A stretch of DNA of 42,459 bases from Streptococcus massiliensis DSM 18628 (GTDB taxonomy: Bacteria; Bacillota; Bacilli; Lactobacillales; Streptococcaceae): NCBI RefSeq assembly GCF_000380065.1, contig NZ_KB904367.1, forward strand, positions 1 through 42,459, given 5' to 3'. This document shows, one piece after another, positions 23,729 through 31,762 of the stretch (positions are counted from its first letter, which is position 1; each line of letters opens with the position of its first letter). A program made the translations under genes and the position numbers. The notes below the pieces were generated by a model. It ran no database searches. It had not been told where the DNA came from and saw only the letters and a program-made list of their open reading frames with translations.

Positions 23729-24233
23729 TGAATTTGTTGTAAAGTCGTTCAAAGGACAGTCATCCTTTATTGATGTGACGAACGAGGTGAGAGAATTCGT
23801 CCAACAAAGTGGCGTTCATGAAGGTATTTGTACGGTCGCAACCACTCATACAACCTGTGCTGTCTTTCTGGAAGAGTATACACATGATGAAGATTCACAA
23901 GGAGTGGATTACTTGTCAGTGGACTTGGAGCGCGTGTTGACAAAGTTGGTACCACGTCATTCTTCGAAAGATAGTTACCTATATCCTGGAGAAAAGCATT
24001 ATCGGGCTGTTGAGTCTTGGCCAAATGCAGAGGATTATCTACCAGGAGGAGATCGAACACTTCTATTTAATGGAGATGCACACATTAAGGCGACGATTAT
24101 TGGTGAGAGTGTAACCATTCCTATTAAAGGATCTAAACTTACTTTAGGAACAACCGGTTATGTTTACTTTGCAGATTTTGATCAAACACAAGAAAGAAAA
24201 CGCAAGGTTCAAGTTGTCGTTATTGGGGAGTAG
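23712..24233 (+). CDS. YjbQ/UPF0047 family protein
   Basis: A 173-residue member of the YjbQ (UPF0047) family, with the conserved TTHTTCAVFLEEYTHDED block (about 44-62), the NGDAHIKATIIGESVTIPI block (about 117-135) and the LGTTGYVYFADFD strand near the end. Some members have weak thiamine-phosphate synthase activity; the physiological role is unknown. Reading overlaps the TIM homologue by 17 nt with AAGGAG upstream, so it is coupled to the sugar operon. A sugar- or metabolite-repair role is plausible but unproven. It is the last gene of the operon. Confidence 0.85.
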   Translation: MTARYDEFVVKSFKGQSSFIDVTNEVREFVQQSGVHEGICTVATTHTTCAVFLEEYTHDEDSQGVDYLSVDLERVLTKLVPRHSSKDSYLYPGEKHYRAVESWPNAEDYLPGGDRTLLFNGDAHIKATIIGESVTIPIKGSKLTLGTTGYVYFADFDQTQERKRKVQVVVIGE

Positions 24234-24238
24234 GGGAA

Positions 24239-24394
24239 GTCGGCTTAGACCAAGTCCTTCAACAGGCTTTCCTACTAGCTAAACAACAACGTTGTCTGGT
24301 TCACATTGGTAGAAACCTCCTCTCAAATGTGAAGAAAAAAGGTCAGCCAGAGATCACCAAACAGTTCAAAGAAAGCAAAAGAGTGGATTGCTAG
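24239..24394 (+). pseudogene. Remnant of an IS256-family (mutator-type) transposase
   Basis: An open frame of 51 codons without a start codon, immediately after the yjbQ stop. The translated segment contains the IS256 signature region: QVLQQAFLLAKQQRCLVHIG, then RNLLSNVKKKGQPEITKQFK, after which it breaks off at TAG. In full IS256 transposases this lies in the middle of the protein. The flanks show no other part of the gene. It marks an old insertion and deletion at the end of the sugar operon. Confidence 0.75.
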
Positions 24395-24422
24395 CGAATT
24401 GACAAAATAGCTCCTGCAATGT

Positions 24423-24449
24423 AAAAAACAACCCTCGTGGTTGTTTTTT
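24423..24449 (+). terminator. Terminator after the PTS operon and IS remnant
   Basis: A perfect 11-bp stem AAAAAACAACC/GGTTGTTTTTT with a 5-nt loop. Confidence 0.85.
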
Positions 24450-24451
24450 GC

Positions 24452-24457
24452 TATAAT
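24452..24457 (+). promoter_or_regulatory. -10 box of the acetyltransferase genes
   Basis: TATAAT directly after the terminator T run, 19 nt before the ATG; no strong -35. Confidence 0.5.
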
Positions 24458-24476
24458 GATAAGTGGAGGAAAATAG

Positions 24477-24917
24477 ATGATTAGACGAGCGAGGCTGTCA
24501 GACCTAGAAGGGCTTCATGCACTCAACACCAAGGTGCTGGGTTATGACATTGATAAAAAAGTAATGGGGCAGCAGTTGGAGACTTTGCTAGAGCGGCGCG
24601 ACCATTTTATCTTGGTTTCAGAGACAAAAGAGGGCGAGCTTTTGGGCTACCTTCACGCGGCAGCTTACGATTGCCTTTATTTTCCACCCTTGCTCAATCT
24701 TTTGGCGTTGGCAGTCGGGGCTGATTTTCAAGGGCAGGGACATGGCAAAGCTTTGATACAGGCGCTTCGTGAACTTGCTGACCCAGCTGACTACACCAGT
24801 CTTCGTATCAACTCAGGAATTGCTCGCACAGAAGCGCATGCCTTTTACCGCGCTATCGGCTGTCAAGAGAAAGCTGACCAGAAACGCTTTTTCTGGAATT
24901 GGAAGGAGAGCAAATGA
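24477..24917 (+). CDS. GNAT family N-acetyltransferase
   Basis: A 146-residue single-domain GNAT protein. The acetyl-CoA pyrophosphate loop is in VGADFQGQGHGKALIQAL (about 80-97), the R/Q-x-x-G-x-A pattern of motif A; motif B follows at TEAHAFYRAIGCQEK. The acceptor is unknown. GGAGG lies 8 nt before the ATG. The stop overlaps the next start (ATGA), so the two acetyltransferases are coupled. Confidence 0.8.
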   Translation: MIRRARLSDLEGLHALNTKVLGYDIDKKVMGQQLETLLERRDHFILVSETKEGELLGYLHAAAYDCLYFPPLLNLLALAVGADFQGQGHGKALIQALRELADPADYTSLRINSGIARTEAHAFYRAIGCQEKADQKRFFWNWKESK

Positions 24918-25375
24918 ATATTCAACCGCTAAGCCAGAGGCATGCTCTGGAAATTGCGAATGACTGGCACTATGAGGGGATTTATGCTTTTTATAATATG
25001 GAAGCTGACCCTGAAGATTATGCAGAGTTGATTTCAGAAGAAGCGCGGGGCAATCGCTACTATCAAGTATTGCGCGATGGAAGTTTGTATGGCTTTTTCT
25101 ACTTGGAAGAAGTAGCACCTGAGAGTTTTGAACTGGGGCTTGGACTTAAACCAGAACACTGTGGCAAAGGGCAAGGAAAGGCTTTTCTAGAATTGATTTT
25201 ATCCTACATTAAAGAGCATTTTTCTGCTAAAACGGTCTTTTTATCAGTCGCAGATTTCAACCAGCGTGCACAAGCACTCTACCTTAACAGCAGCTTTGAT
25301 ATTGTCGACCGCTATCCGCAAGAAACCAATGGCGATAGTTACCTCTTTGTCAAAATGAAAAAAGAAATGGAGTAA
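24914..25375 (+). CDS. GNAT family N-acetyltransferase
   Basis: A 153-residue GNAT protein. Motif A is LGLKPEHCGKGQGKAFLELIL (about 76-96), and motif B is FNQRAQALYLNSSF. I take ATG 24914 (MNIQPLSQ), overlapping the previous stop and preceded by GGAAGGAG, rather than a TTG 15 nt earlier. The substrate is unknown. It sits between another GNAT and an RpiB-like gene, in the same direction. Confidence 0.8.
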   Translation: MNIQPLSQRHALEIANDWHYEGIYAFYNMEADPEDYAELISEEARGNRYYQVLRDGSLYGFFYLEEVAPESFELGLGLKPEHCGKGQGKAFLELILSYIKEHFSAKTVFLSVADFNQRAQALYLNSSFDIVDRYPQETNGDSYLFVKMKKEME

Positions 25376-25379
25376 AAAA

Positions 25380-26009
25380 ATGAAAATAGCTGTTATTCAA
25401 GCTACAACTCGAAAAAATATGAATTCACTTCTTGTAGATATGGTAAAAAAATCAACTAAAGGGGAATATGAAATTGTTAATTTTGGAATATTTCCAAATG
25501 AAGATTGTCAGTACTCTTATGTAGAAGTTGCTATTATGATTAGCCTTTTAATAGAAACACAAGCCGTTGATTTTGTGGTAACTGGCTGTTCTTCTGGCCA
25601 AGGTATGATGCTCGCTTGTAATAGTCTACCGGCTCTCACATGTGGCTATGTAGCAACTCCACAAGACGCTTTTCTTTTTGGGCGTATTAATGGTGGAAAT
25701 GTTGCATCACTTCCTTTGGGACTTAATTTTGGCTGGCAAGGTGATTTAAATTTACAGTATACTTTGGATAAATTATTTGATGGAGAATTTGGTGTTGGTT
25801 ACCCTGCTCAAGATGCAGAGAGAAAATGCTTAGAAACTCAATTGTTACAATCTCTTAGTCAGTTAACAAAGTCAACATGGCTAGATTTATTGGATGAGTT
25901 TCCACAAGATCTATTACTAAAGATTTTACAGCGTAAAAATGTAATGGATTATTTATTAAAATATGGGCAAAACAAAAAATTAGTAGAAAAATTACAAACA
26001 AAAATGTGA
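25380..26009 (+). CDS. RpiB/LacA/LacB family sugar-phosphate isomerase-like protein
   Basis: A 209-residue protein whose first 140 residues follow the RpiB/LacAB fold: a Rossmann-like start (MKIAVIQATTRKNMNSLLVD) and the active-site loop VVTGCSSGQGMMLACN (about 64-79), where RpiB has a CGTGIG-type sequence. The C-terminal 60 residues are an added helical extension. Family members isomerise ribose or galactose phosphates, but the changed active-site loop makes the reaction uncertain. The coding sequence is AT-richer than the GC-rich genes on its 3' side. It starts 5 nt after the previous stop. Confidence 0.7.
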   Translation: MKIAVIQATTRKNMNSLLVDMVKKSTKGEYEIVNFGIFPNEDCQYSYVEVAIMISLLIETQAVDFVVTGCSSGQGMMLACNSLPALTCGYVATPQDAFLFGRINGGNVASLPLGLNFGWQGDLNLQYTLDKLFDGEFGVGYPAQDAERKCLETQLLQSLSQLTKSTWLDLLDEFPQDLLLKILQRKNVMDYLLKYGQNKKLVEKLQTKM

Positions 26010-26019
26010 GGAAAATCAA

Positions 26020-26256
26020 GTGACATTTGAAGAAATTTTACCGGGGCTGAAAGCCAAGAAAAAATATGTCCGCACGGGCTGGGGCGGCGCAGAAAACTAT
26101 GTCCAGCTCTTTGACACCATTGAGCAAAATGGCGTGGCGCTTGAGGTGACGCCTTACTTCCTCATCAACGTCACGGGTGAGGGCGAAGGCTTCTCCATGT
26201 GGAGCCCGACCCCTTGCGATGTGCTCGCGACTGACTGGGTAGAAGTACATGACTAG
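26020..26256 (+). CDS. DUF2829 domain protein (Tad2-like)
   Basis: A 78-residue one-domain protein that begins MTFEEILPGLKAKKKYVRTGW and ends SMWSPTPCDVLATDWVEV. The W-x-P/D-x-LA-x-DW ending and the K-x-x-R-x-GW start are the DUF2829 pattern. Phage Tad2 proteins of this family bind the cyclic ADP-ribose signal made by Thoeris antiphage systems. No phage gene is next to it, so it may be a domesticated or metabolic version. The GTG at 26020 has AGGAAAA upstream. It overlaps the SDR gene by 8 nt. Confidence 0.7.
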   Translation: MTFEEILPGLKAKKKYVRTGWGGAENYVQLFDTIEQNGVALEVTPYFLINVTGEGEGFSMWSPTPCDVLATDWVEVHD

Positions 26257-26947
26257 GACAGTTTTGGTGACAGGCGCTAGCTCTGGTATTGGCTTGGCGC
26301 AGGCGCGGCTTTTTTTGGAAAATGGCTGGCGCGTTTACGGCGTGGACAAGTCCGAGCAGCCTAGCTTGCTTGGTGATTTCCACTTTTTACAGTTGGACTT
26401 GAGGGGCGACTTGACGCCACTCTTTGACTGGCTGCCTCAGGTTGATGTGCTATTGAACACCGCAGGCGTCTTGGACGATTACCGTCCCTTGCTTGAAACA
26501 ACAGACCAAGACTGGGCTCAGCTCTTTTCCGTCAATCTTCATGCAGTCATGAAAATCACCCGCTTTTACCTAGCCAAAATGGTCGAAAAAAAGGAGGGCA
26601 TCATCATCAATATGTGCTCTATTGCAAGCGACTTGGCTGGCGGAGGGGGTGCTGCCTACACGGCTTCCAAGCATGCTCTAGCAGGCTTGACCAAGCAAGT
26701 AGCGCTGGACTATGCAGACAAGGGTATTCAGGTCTTTGGCTTGGCACCGGGCGCTGTCAAAACCGCTATGACAGCAGCCGACTTTGAGCCGGGCGGTCTC
26801 TCTGACTGGGTGGCAGCAGAAACGCCAATCAAACGCTGGCTCGCCCCCCAAGAAGTAGCAGAAATCAGCCTTTTTCTTGCCTCTGGAAAAGCTCAAGCTA
26901 TGCAAGGACAAATCCTCAAAATTGACGGCGGGTGGAGCTTGAAATGA
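26249..26947 (+). CDS. Short-chain dehydrogenase/reductase
   Basis: A 232-residue classical SDR. The cofactor loop is TGASSGIG (8-15), followed by the NTAG motif (LLNTAGVL), the catalytic Ser in MCSIAS, and the Y-x-x-x-K motif YTASK. It resembles 3-oxoacyl-ACP reductases, but the substrate is not fixed by sequence. The C-terminal GQILKIDGGW is typical. The start overlaps the DUF2829 gene by 8 nt. Confidence 0.88.
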   Translation: MTRTVLVTGASSGIGLAQARLFLENGWRVYGVDKSEQPSLLGDFHFLQLDLRGDLTPLFDWLPQVDVLLNTAGVLDDYRPLLETTDQDWAQLFSVNLHAVMKITRFYLAKMVEKKEGIIINMCSIASDLAGGGGAAYTASKHALAGLTKQVALDYADKGIQVFGLAPGAVKTAMTAADFEPGGLSDWVAAETPIKRWLAPQEVAEISLFLASGKAQAMQGQILKIDGGWSLK

Positions 26948-26990
26948 AGTTTCTGGTGTGATTTAGGTAATCTGAAAAAGGAGACAGAAA

Positions 26991-27755
26991 ATGAACGCTA
27001 CTTTGTTTACGGATAACAATCTTCTATTTTTTAAAGATTGGCAGAAAAACATGGTTTCTTATGGGCTAGAAGCGCGCTTGGGGCAGCTCTTTCTTAATGA
27101 GAGTGAGACCACGGTTTTCTATGCTTTAGGAAATTTTCTCTTTTTAGCCGGCGATGTTGATGCTCGATTTTTTGTCGAATACTATGAGAAACATGGTCTT
27201 GAAAATAAAATCCTTATTTCTGAAGAAAAGGCTTGGCAGGATTTTTTGGATAAGAATGAGAATGTGCCTCCCTTGCGGCGCTTTAAGCGCTTTGCTTTTT
27301 CTGATACCATAGATGTTGATAAGGCAAAGTTGACAAAACTGATTCAGGATTTGCCAGAGAAGTATGAGTTGAGACCAATCAATCAAGACCTGTATGAAGA
27401 TTTGGGAGCAGAAGACTGGTCTCAAGATTTGCAAGGTGATTTTAAGGATTTTTCTCAATTTGAGGCTTGTGGTGGTTTTGGTTTTCTTCTCTTACACGAT
27501 AGAAAAACGATTGCAGGAGTTTCATCGGGCTTGGTCTATCGCTCTGCCATTGAAATCGAAATCGCAACCAAGAATAATTACCAAAAGCAGGGTCTAGCGA
27601 AAGTTTTGGCAGCGCGAATGTTGCTGGAAGCAACTAAGCGAGGAACCATTCCTCTGTGGGACGCGCATAATGACGCTTCGCGTAAAATTGCTAACTTTCT
27701 TGGTTATCAATGTTTAGGAGCTTATCCAGCCTACGAGCTGATAACAAATGAGTAA
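26991..27755 (+). CDS. GNAT family acetyltransferase with N-terminal extension
   Basis: A 254-residue protein with a GNAT domain in its C-terminal half (about 130-250): IEIEIATKNNYQKQGLAKVLAARML is motif A, followed by WDAHNDASRKIANFLGY. The N-terminal 130 residues fit the GNAT_acetyltr_2 type. AAGGAG lies 7 nt before the ATG. It overlaps the frame before the ASCH gene, which starts 11 nt after its stop. Acceptor unknown. Confidence 0.78.
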   Translation: MNATLFTDNNLLFFKDWQKNMVSYGLEARLGQLFLNESETTVFYALGNFLFLAGDVDARFFVEYYEKHGLENKILISEEKAWQDFLDKNENVPPLRRFKRFAFSDTIDVDKAKLTKLIQDLPEKYELRPINQDLYEDLGAEDWSQDLQGDFKDFSQFEACGGFGFLLLHDRKTIAGVSSGLVYRSAIEIEIATKNNYQKQGLAKVLAARMLLEATKRGTIPLWDAHNDASRKIANFLGYQCLGAYPAYELITNE

Positions 27756-27765
27756 GGAGCTAACT

Positions 27766-28209
27766 ATGAACGCACAACAAATGTGGGCGGAATACAAAGC
27801 AATCAATCCAGAAATTGGCGATGAGATAGACGCTTGGGCTTTTGGCGCGGAGGCCGATAAGCTAGCGGACTTGGTCTTGCGCGGTCAAAAGACAGCCACA
27901 GCCTCAAGCTATGATTTATATGGAGTGGACGGGGAGCCCCTGCCGCAAGTCGGGACTTTTGATGTCATCTTGGACAGTCGCGATGAAGCGGTTTGTATCG
28001 TAGAAATCACCAAGGTAACTGTCCAGCCTTTCAATCAAGTAGCAGCCGAGCACGCTTTTAAAGAGGGCGAGGGGGACAAATCCCTGTCCTATTGGCGGGA
28101 GGTTCACCGCTCGCTCTTTAGCCAGTGGCATCAGGAGGCGGGCTTGACCTTTACAGAAGACAGCAAGGTTGTCTTGGAAGAATTCCGCAGGGTTTATCCT
28201 GTAAAATAA
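27766..28209 (+). CDS. ASCH domain protein
   Basis: A 147-residue protein with the ASCH fold, a PUA-like beta barrel proposed to bind RNA. Typical segments: LRGQKTATASSYDLY (conserved G-x-K-x-x-T), EPLPQVGTFDVILDSRDEAVCIVEITKVTV, and HAFKEGEGDKSLSYWREVH. Some ASCH proteins hydrolyse N4-acetylcytidine. I use ATG 27766 with AAGGAG upstream rather than ATG 27748, which precedes that site. A terminator follows at 28218. Confidence 0.82.
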   Translation: MNAQQMWAEYKAINPEIGDEIDAWAFGAEADKLADLVLRGQKTATASSYDLYGVDGEPLPQVGTFDVILDSRDEAVCIVEITKVTVQPFNQVAAEHAFKEGEGDKSLSYWREVHRSLFSQWHQEAGLTFTEDSKVVLEEFRRVYPVK

Positions 28210-28217
28210 TAAGCAAG

Positions 28218-28242
28218 CAGTCAAAAAATTTTGGCTGTTTTT
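28218..28242 (+). terminator. Terminator after the ASCH gene
   Basis: CAGTCAAAA pairs with TTTTGGCTG (one G-U) and is followed by five T. Confidence 0.7.
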
Positions 28243-28285
28243 GGATTTATTTCTTAGAATTTAACCTCTTTCGCTAAAAGAGTGA

Positions 28286-29713
<1,428 letters not shown>

Positions 29714-29759
29714 ATAGGAGAGGCTGGTTTGCCAGCAAGCAAGCTAGTTCAAAAAAGCT

Positions 29760-30314
29760 ATGGAATTTGAAGAAAAAACAATCAAGCGAACAGAAATCTT
29801 TTCTGGACAGGTCATTCGCGTGGCGGTGGACGATGTCCAGTTGCCTGAGGGGAAAGGTCAGTCCAAGCGCGAGTTAATTTTTCACAATGGAGCGGTAGCG
29901 GTGATTGCTATCACGCCAGAAAATAAACTAATCTTGGTTAAGCAGTACCGCAAGGCCATTGAAGCAACGAGCTACGAAATTCCCGCTGGCAAGTTGGAAG
30001 TCGGTGAAAATGCGGATCCCAAGGCTGCTGCCCTGCGCGAGTTGGAAGAAGAAACAGGCTACACGGCTGACTTGGACTTGGTTTATGATTTCTATACAGC
30101 TATCGGCTTTTGTAATGAAAAAATCAAGCTCTACAGCGCCAGCCATTTGACCAAGGTCGAAAACCCGCGCGAGCAAGACGCTGACGAGACTTTGGAGCTC
30201 TATCAAGTGACCTTGGACGAGGCGAAGAAGCTGGTCGCTTCTGGTGATATTTGTGATGCAAAGACCATTATCGCCCTTCAATATTGGGAAATGAAGGAAA
30301 ATTTGAAGAGATAG
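29760..30314 (+). CDS. Nudix hydrolase, ADP-ribose pyrophosphatase type
   Basis: A 184-residue Nudix protein. The full Nudix box is GKLEVGENADPKAAALRELEEETGY (about residues 77-101), G-x5-E-x7-REUxEExGU. Flanking sequence (NGAVAVIAITPENKLILVKQYRK) resembles ADP-sugar pyrophosphatases. The ATG at 29760 is the only usual start after an in-frame TAG at 29745, but the nearest AGGAG is about 40 nt upstream, separated by the small hairpin GCTGG-TTTG-CCAGC. It is probably co-transcribed with glmU and macP. Confidence 0.85.
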   Translation: MEFEEKTIKRTEIFSGQVIRVAVDDVQLPEGKGQSKRELIFHNGAVAVIAITPENKLILVKQYRKAIEATSYEIPAGKLEVGENADPKAAALRELEEETGYTADLDLVYDFYTAIGFCNEKIKLYSASHLTKVENPREQDADETLELYQVTLDEAKKLVASGDICDAKTIIALQYWEMKENLKR

Positions 30315-30326
30315 GAAGGTGGGCTC

Positions 30327-30650
30327 ATGGGTAAACCTTTATTAACAGACGAAATCATTGAGCGGGCTAACCGCGGCGAGATCATTTCTGGTCCGCCCTT
30401 GACAGATGACGAGGAAACCAAGATTTTGAGGACGAGTGCGACTTCAACGCCTTTTGGTTATGCTTCACCTAACAATCATCATCAGTCCGTCAGTCAAGAA
30501 ACCTTGCACATCAAGGTGGAGCCGTCGGTTGTCAAAAGTCGTCGGATTGAAAATGAAAAAAGAGGACTTTTCCAAGCCAAATTAAATAAAATTTTGCTGG
30601 TAGTTGTCCTTTTGCTGGCGATCTTGATTGCGGCCATTATCTGGCTCTAG
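30327..30650 (+). CDS. macP: MacP, activator of penicillin-binding protein PBP2a
   Basis: A 107-residue protein with a cytoplasmic N-terminus ([18 protein letters not shown]) and one C-terminal membrane helix (about 86-106). Position between a nudix gene and mtnN matches pneumococcal macP, whose product binds and activates the class A enzyme PBP2a and is phosphorylated by the Ser/Thr kinase StkP. T31 in [10 protein letters not shown] is the likely phosphosite by position. A basic stretch ([13 protein letters not shown]) precedes the linker to the helix. Identification rests on context plus topology. Confidence 0.82.
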   Translation: MGKPLLTDEIIERANRGEIISGPPLTDDEETKILRTSATSTPFGYASPNNHHQSVSQETLHIKVEPSVVKSRRIENEKRGLFQAKLNKILLVVVLLLAILIAAIIWL

Positions 30651-30661
30651 AAAGGAAGACT

Positions 30662-31354
30662 ATGAAAATCGGAATTATTGCAGCCATGCCTGAGGAACTG
30701 AAGATTCTCGTCGAGCATTTGAAAGATGCCAAGAAGCATCTGCGGCTCGGGCATGTCTACCATACGGGAAATTTAGGTCGCCACGAAGTGGTCTTGGTTG
30801 AGAGCGGCGTCGGTAAGGTCATGTCTGCCATGAGTGTGGCTGTTTTGGTCAATGATTTTAAGGTGACAGCCATTATCAATACCGGCTCAGCTGGGGCGGT
30901 GGCTCCTGGCTTGAATATCGGTGATGTGGTGGTCGCTGACCGCTTGGTCTATCACGATGTGGACTTGACCGTTTTTGGCTACGATTATGGTCAAATGTCG
31001 CGCCAGCCGCTCTATTTTGAGGCTAGTCGCTATTTTGTTTCTGAGATGAGAAAAGTTCTGGAGAAATCTCATCAAACCAGTCGCATCGGTTTGATTGCAA
31101 CGGGCGATAGTTTTATCGCTGGGCAGGACAAGATTGACAAGATTAAGGGGCACTTTCCAGATGTTCTGGCTGTTGAAATGGAGGGCGCAGCCATTGCCCA
31201 AGCTGCTCACTCTATCGGGCTGCCTTTCATGGTTGTCCGTGCCATGAGCGATACAGCCAGCCACGACGCCAATATCACTTTTGACGAGTTTATCGTGGAC
31301 GCGGGTAAGCGCTCGGCAGAAACCTTGATTGAACTTTTGAAAGAGTTAATTTAG
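30662..31354 (+). CDS. mtnN: 5'-methylthioadenosine/S-adenosylhomocysteine nucleosidase
   Basis: A 230-residue enzyme (also called Pfs) that splits MTA and SAH and so feeds methyl recycling and, with LuxS, AI-2 production. The start MKIGIIAAMPEELK holds the catalytic Glu (E12). The motifs TGDSFIAG and VEMEGAAIAQAA, and the late Asp in MSDTAS, are all family landmarks. The gene follows macP by 11 nt with GGAAG before the ATG. Confidence 0.95.
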   Translation: MKIGIIAAMPEELKILVEHLKDAKKHLRLGHVYHTGNLGRHEVVLVESGVGKVMSAMSVAVLVNDFKVTAIINTGSAGAVAPGLNIGDVVVADRLVYHDVDLTVFGYDYGQMSRQPLYFEASRYFVSEMRKVLEKSHQTSRIGLIATGDSFIAGQDKIDKIKGHFPDVLAVEMEGAAIAQAAHSIGLPFMVVRAMSDTASHDANITFDEFIVDAGKRSAETLIELLKELI

Positions 31355-31372
31355 GAGAATAGGAGAAATTTT

Positions 31373-31681
31373 ATGTATCGGGAGAGTTATTTTGACGGAG
31401 GCTTGTTGAGCTACATCGGGCATTTTTTGCTGGCTTTTCTTATTACAGCAGTTACTTTTGGTTTTTGTGCGCCTTGGGGCATGTGCATTATGTATGATTG
31501 GAAAATCAAGCACACCGTGATTGACGGTCATCGCCTCTATTTTGACGGGACAGCTATGCAGTTGTTTGGAAATTGGATAAAATGGTGGTTTTTGACGATT
31601 ATCACTCTTGGAATTTATGGTTTTTGGCTGAATATTAAGCTCACTCAGTGGATTACCAAACATACCCACCAGATTAACTAA
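31373..31681 (+). CDS. DUF898-like small membrane protein
   Basis: A 102-residue protein with two membrane segments (about 10-35 and 62-82) separated by a short polar stretch (DWKIKHTVIDGHRLYFDGTAMQLFGNWIKWW). The sequence G-x-YFDG and W-x-L-x-IITLGIYGFW resembles half of a DUF898 (YjgN) unit. The function is unknown. It follows mtnN by 18 nt with AGGAG, so it is part of the same operon, and ends before a terminator at 31689. Confidence 0.65.
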   Translation: MYRESYFDGGLLSYIGHFLLAFLITAVTFGFCAPWGMCIMYDWKIKHTVIDGHRLYFDGTAMQLFGNWIKWWFLTIITLGIYGFWLNIKLTQWITKHTHQIN

Positions 31682-31688
31682 AAGTCAT

Positions 31689-31712
31689 CACACCCTTGAG
31701 GTGTGTTTTTTT
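31689..31712 (+). terminator. Terminator of the glmU-mtnN region
   Basis: CACACC/GGTGTG stem with a 5-nt loop and seven T. Confidence 0.85.
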
Positions 31713-31721
31713 CTGCAAACA

Positions 31722-31730
31722 TGGTATAAT
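31722..31730 (+). promoter_or_regulatory. Extended -10 promoter of the ABC-F gene
   Basis: TGG-TATAAT (TATAAT at 31725-31730) directly after the terminator; no clear -35. Confidence 0.6.
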
Positions 31731-31762
31731 TTTAAAAGAATTTTGACAGTAAGGAAAATGAG

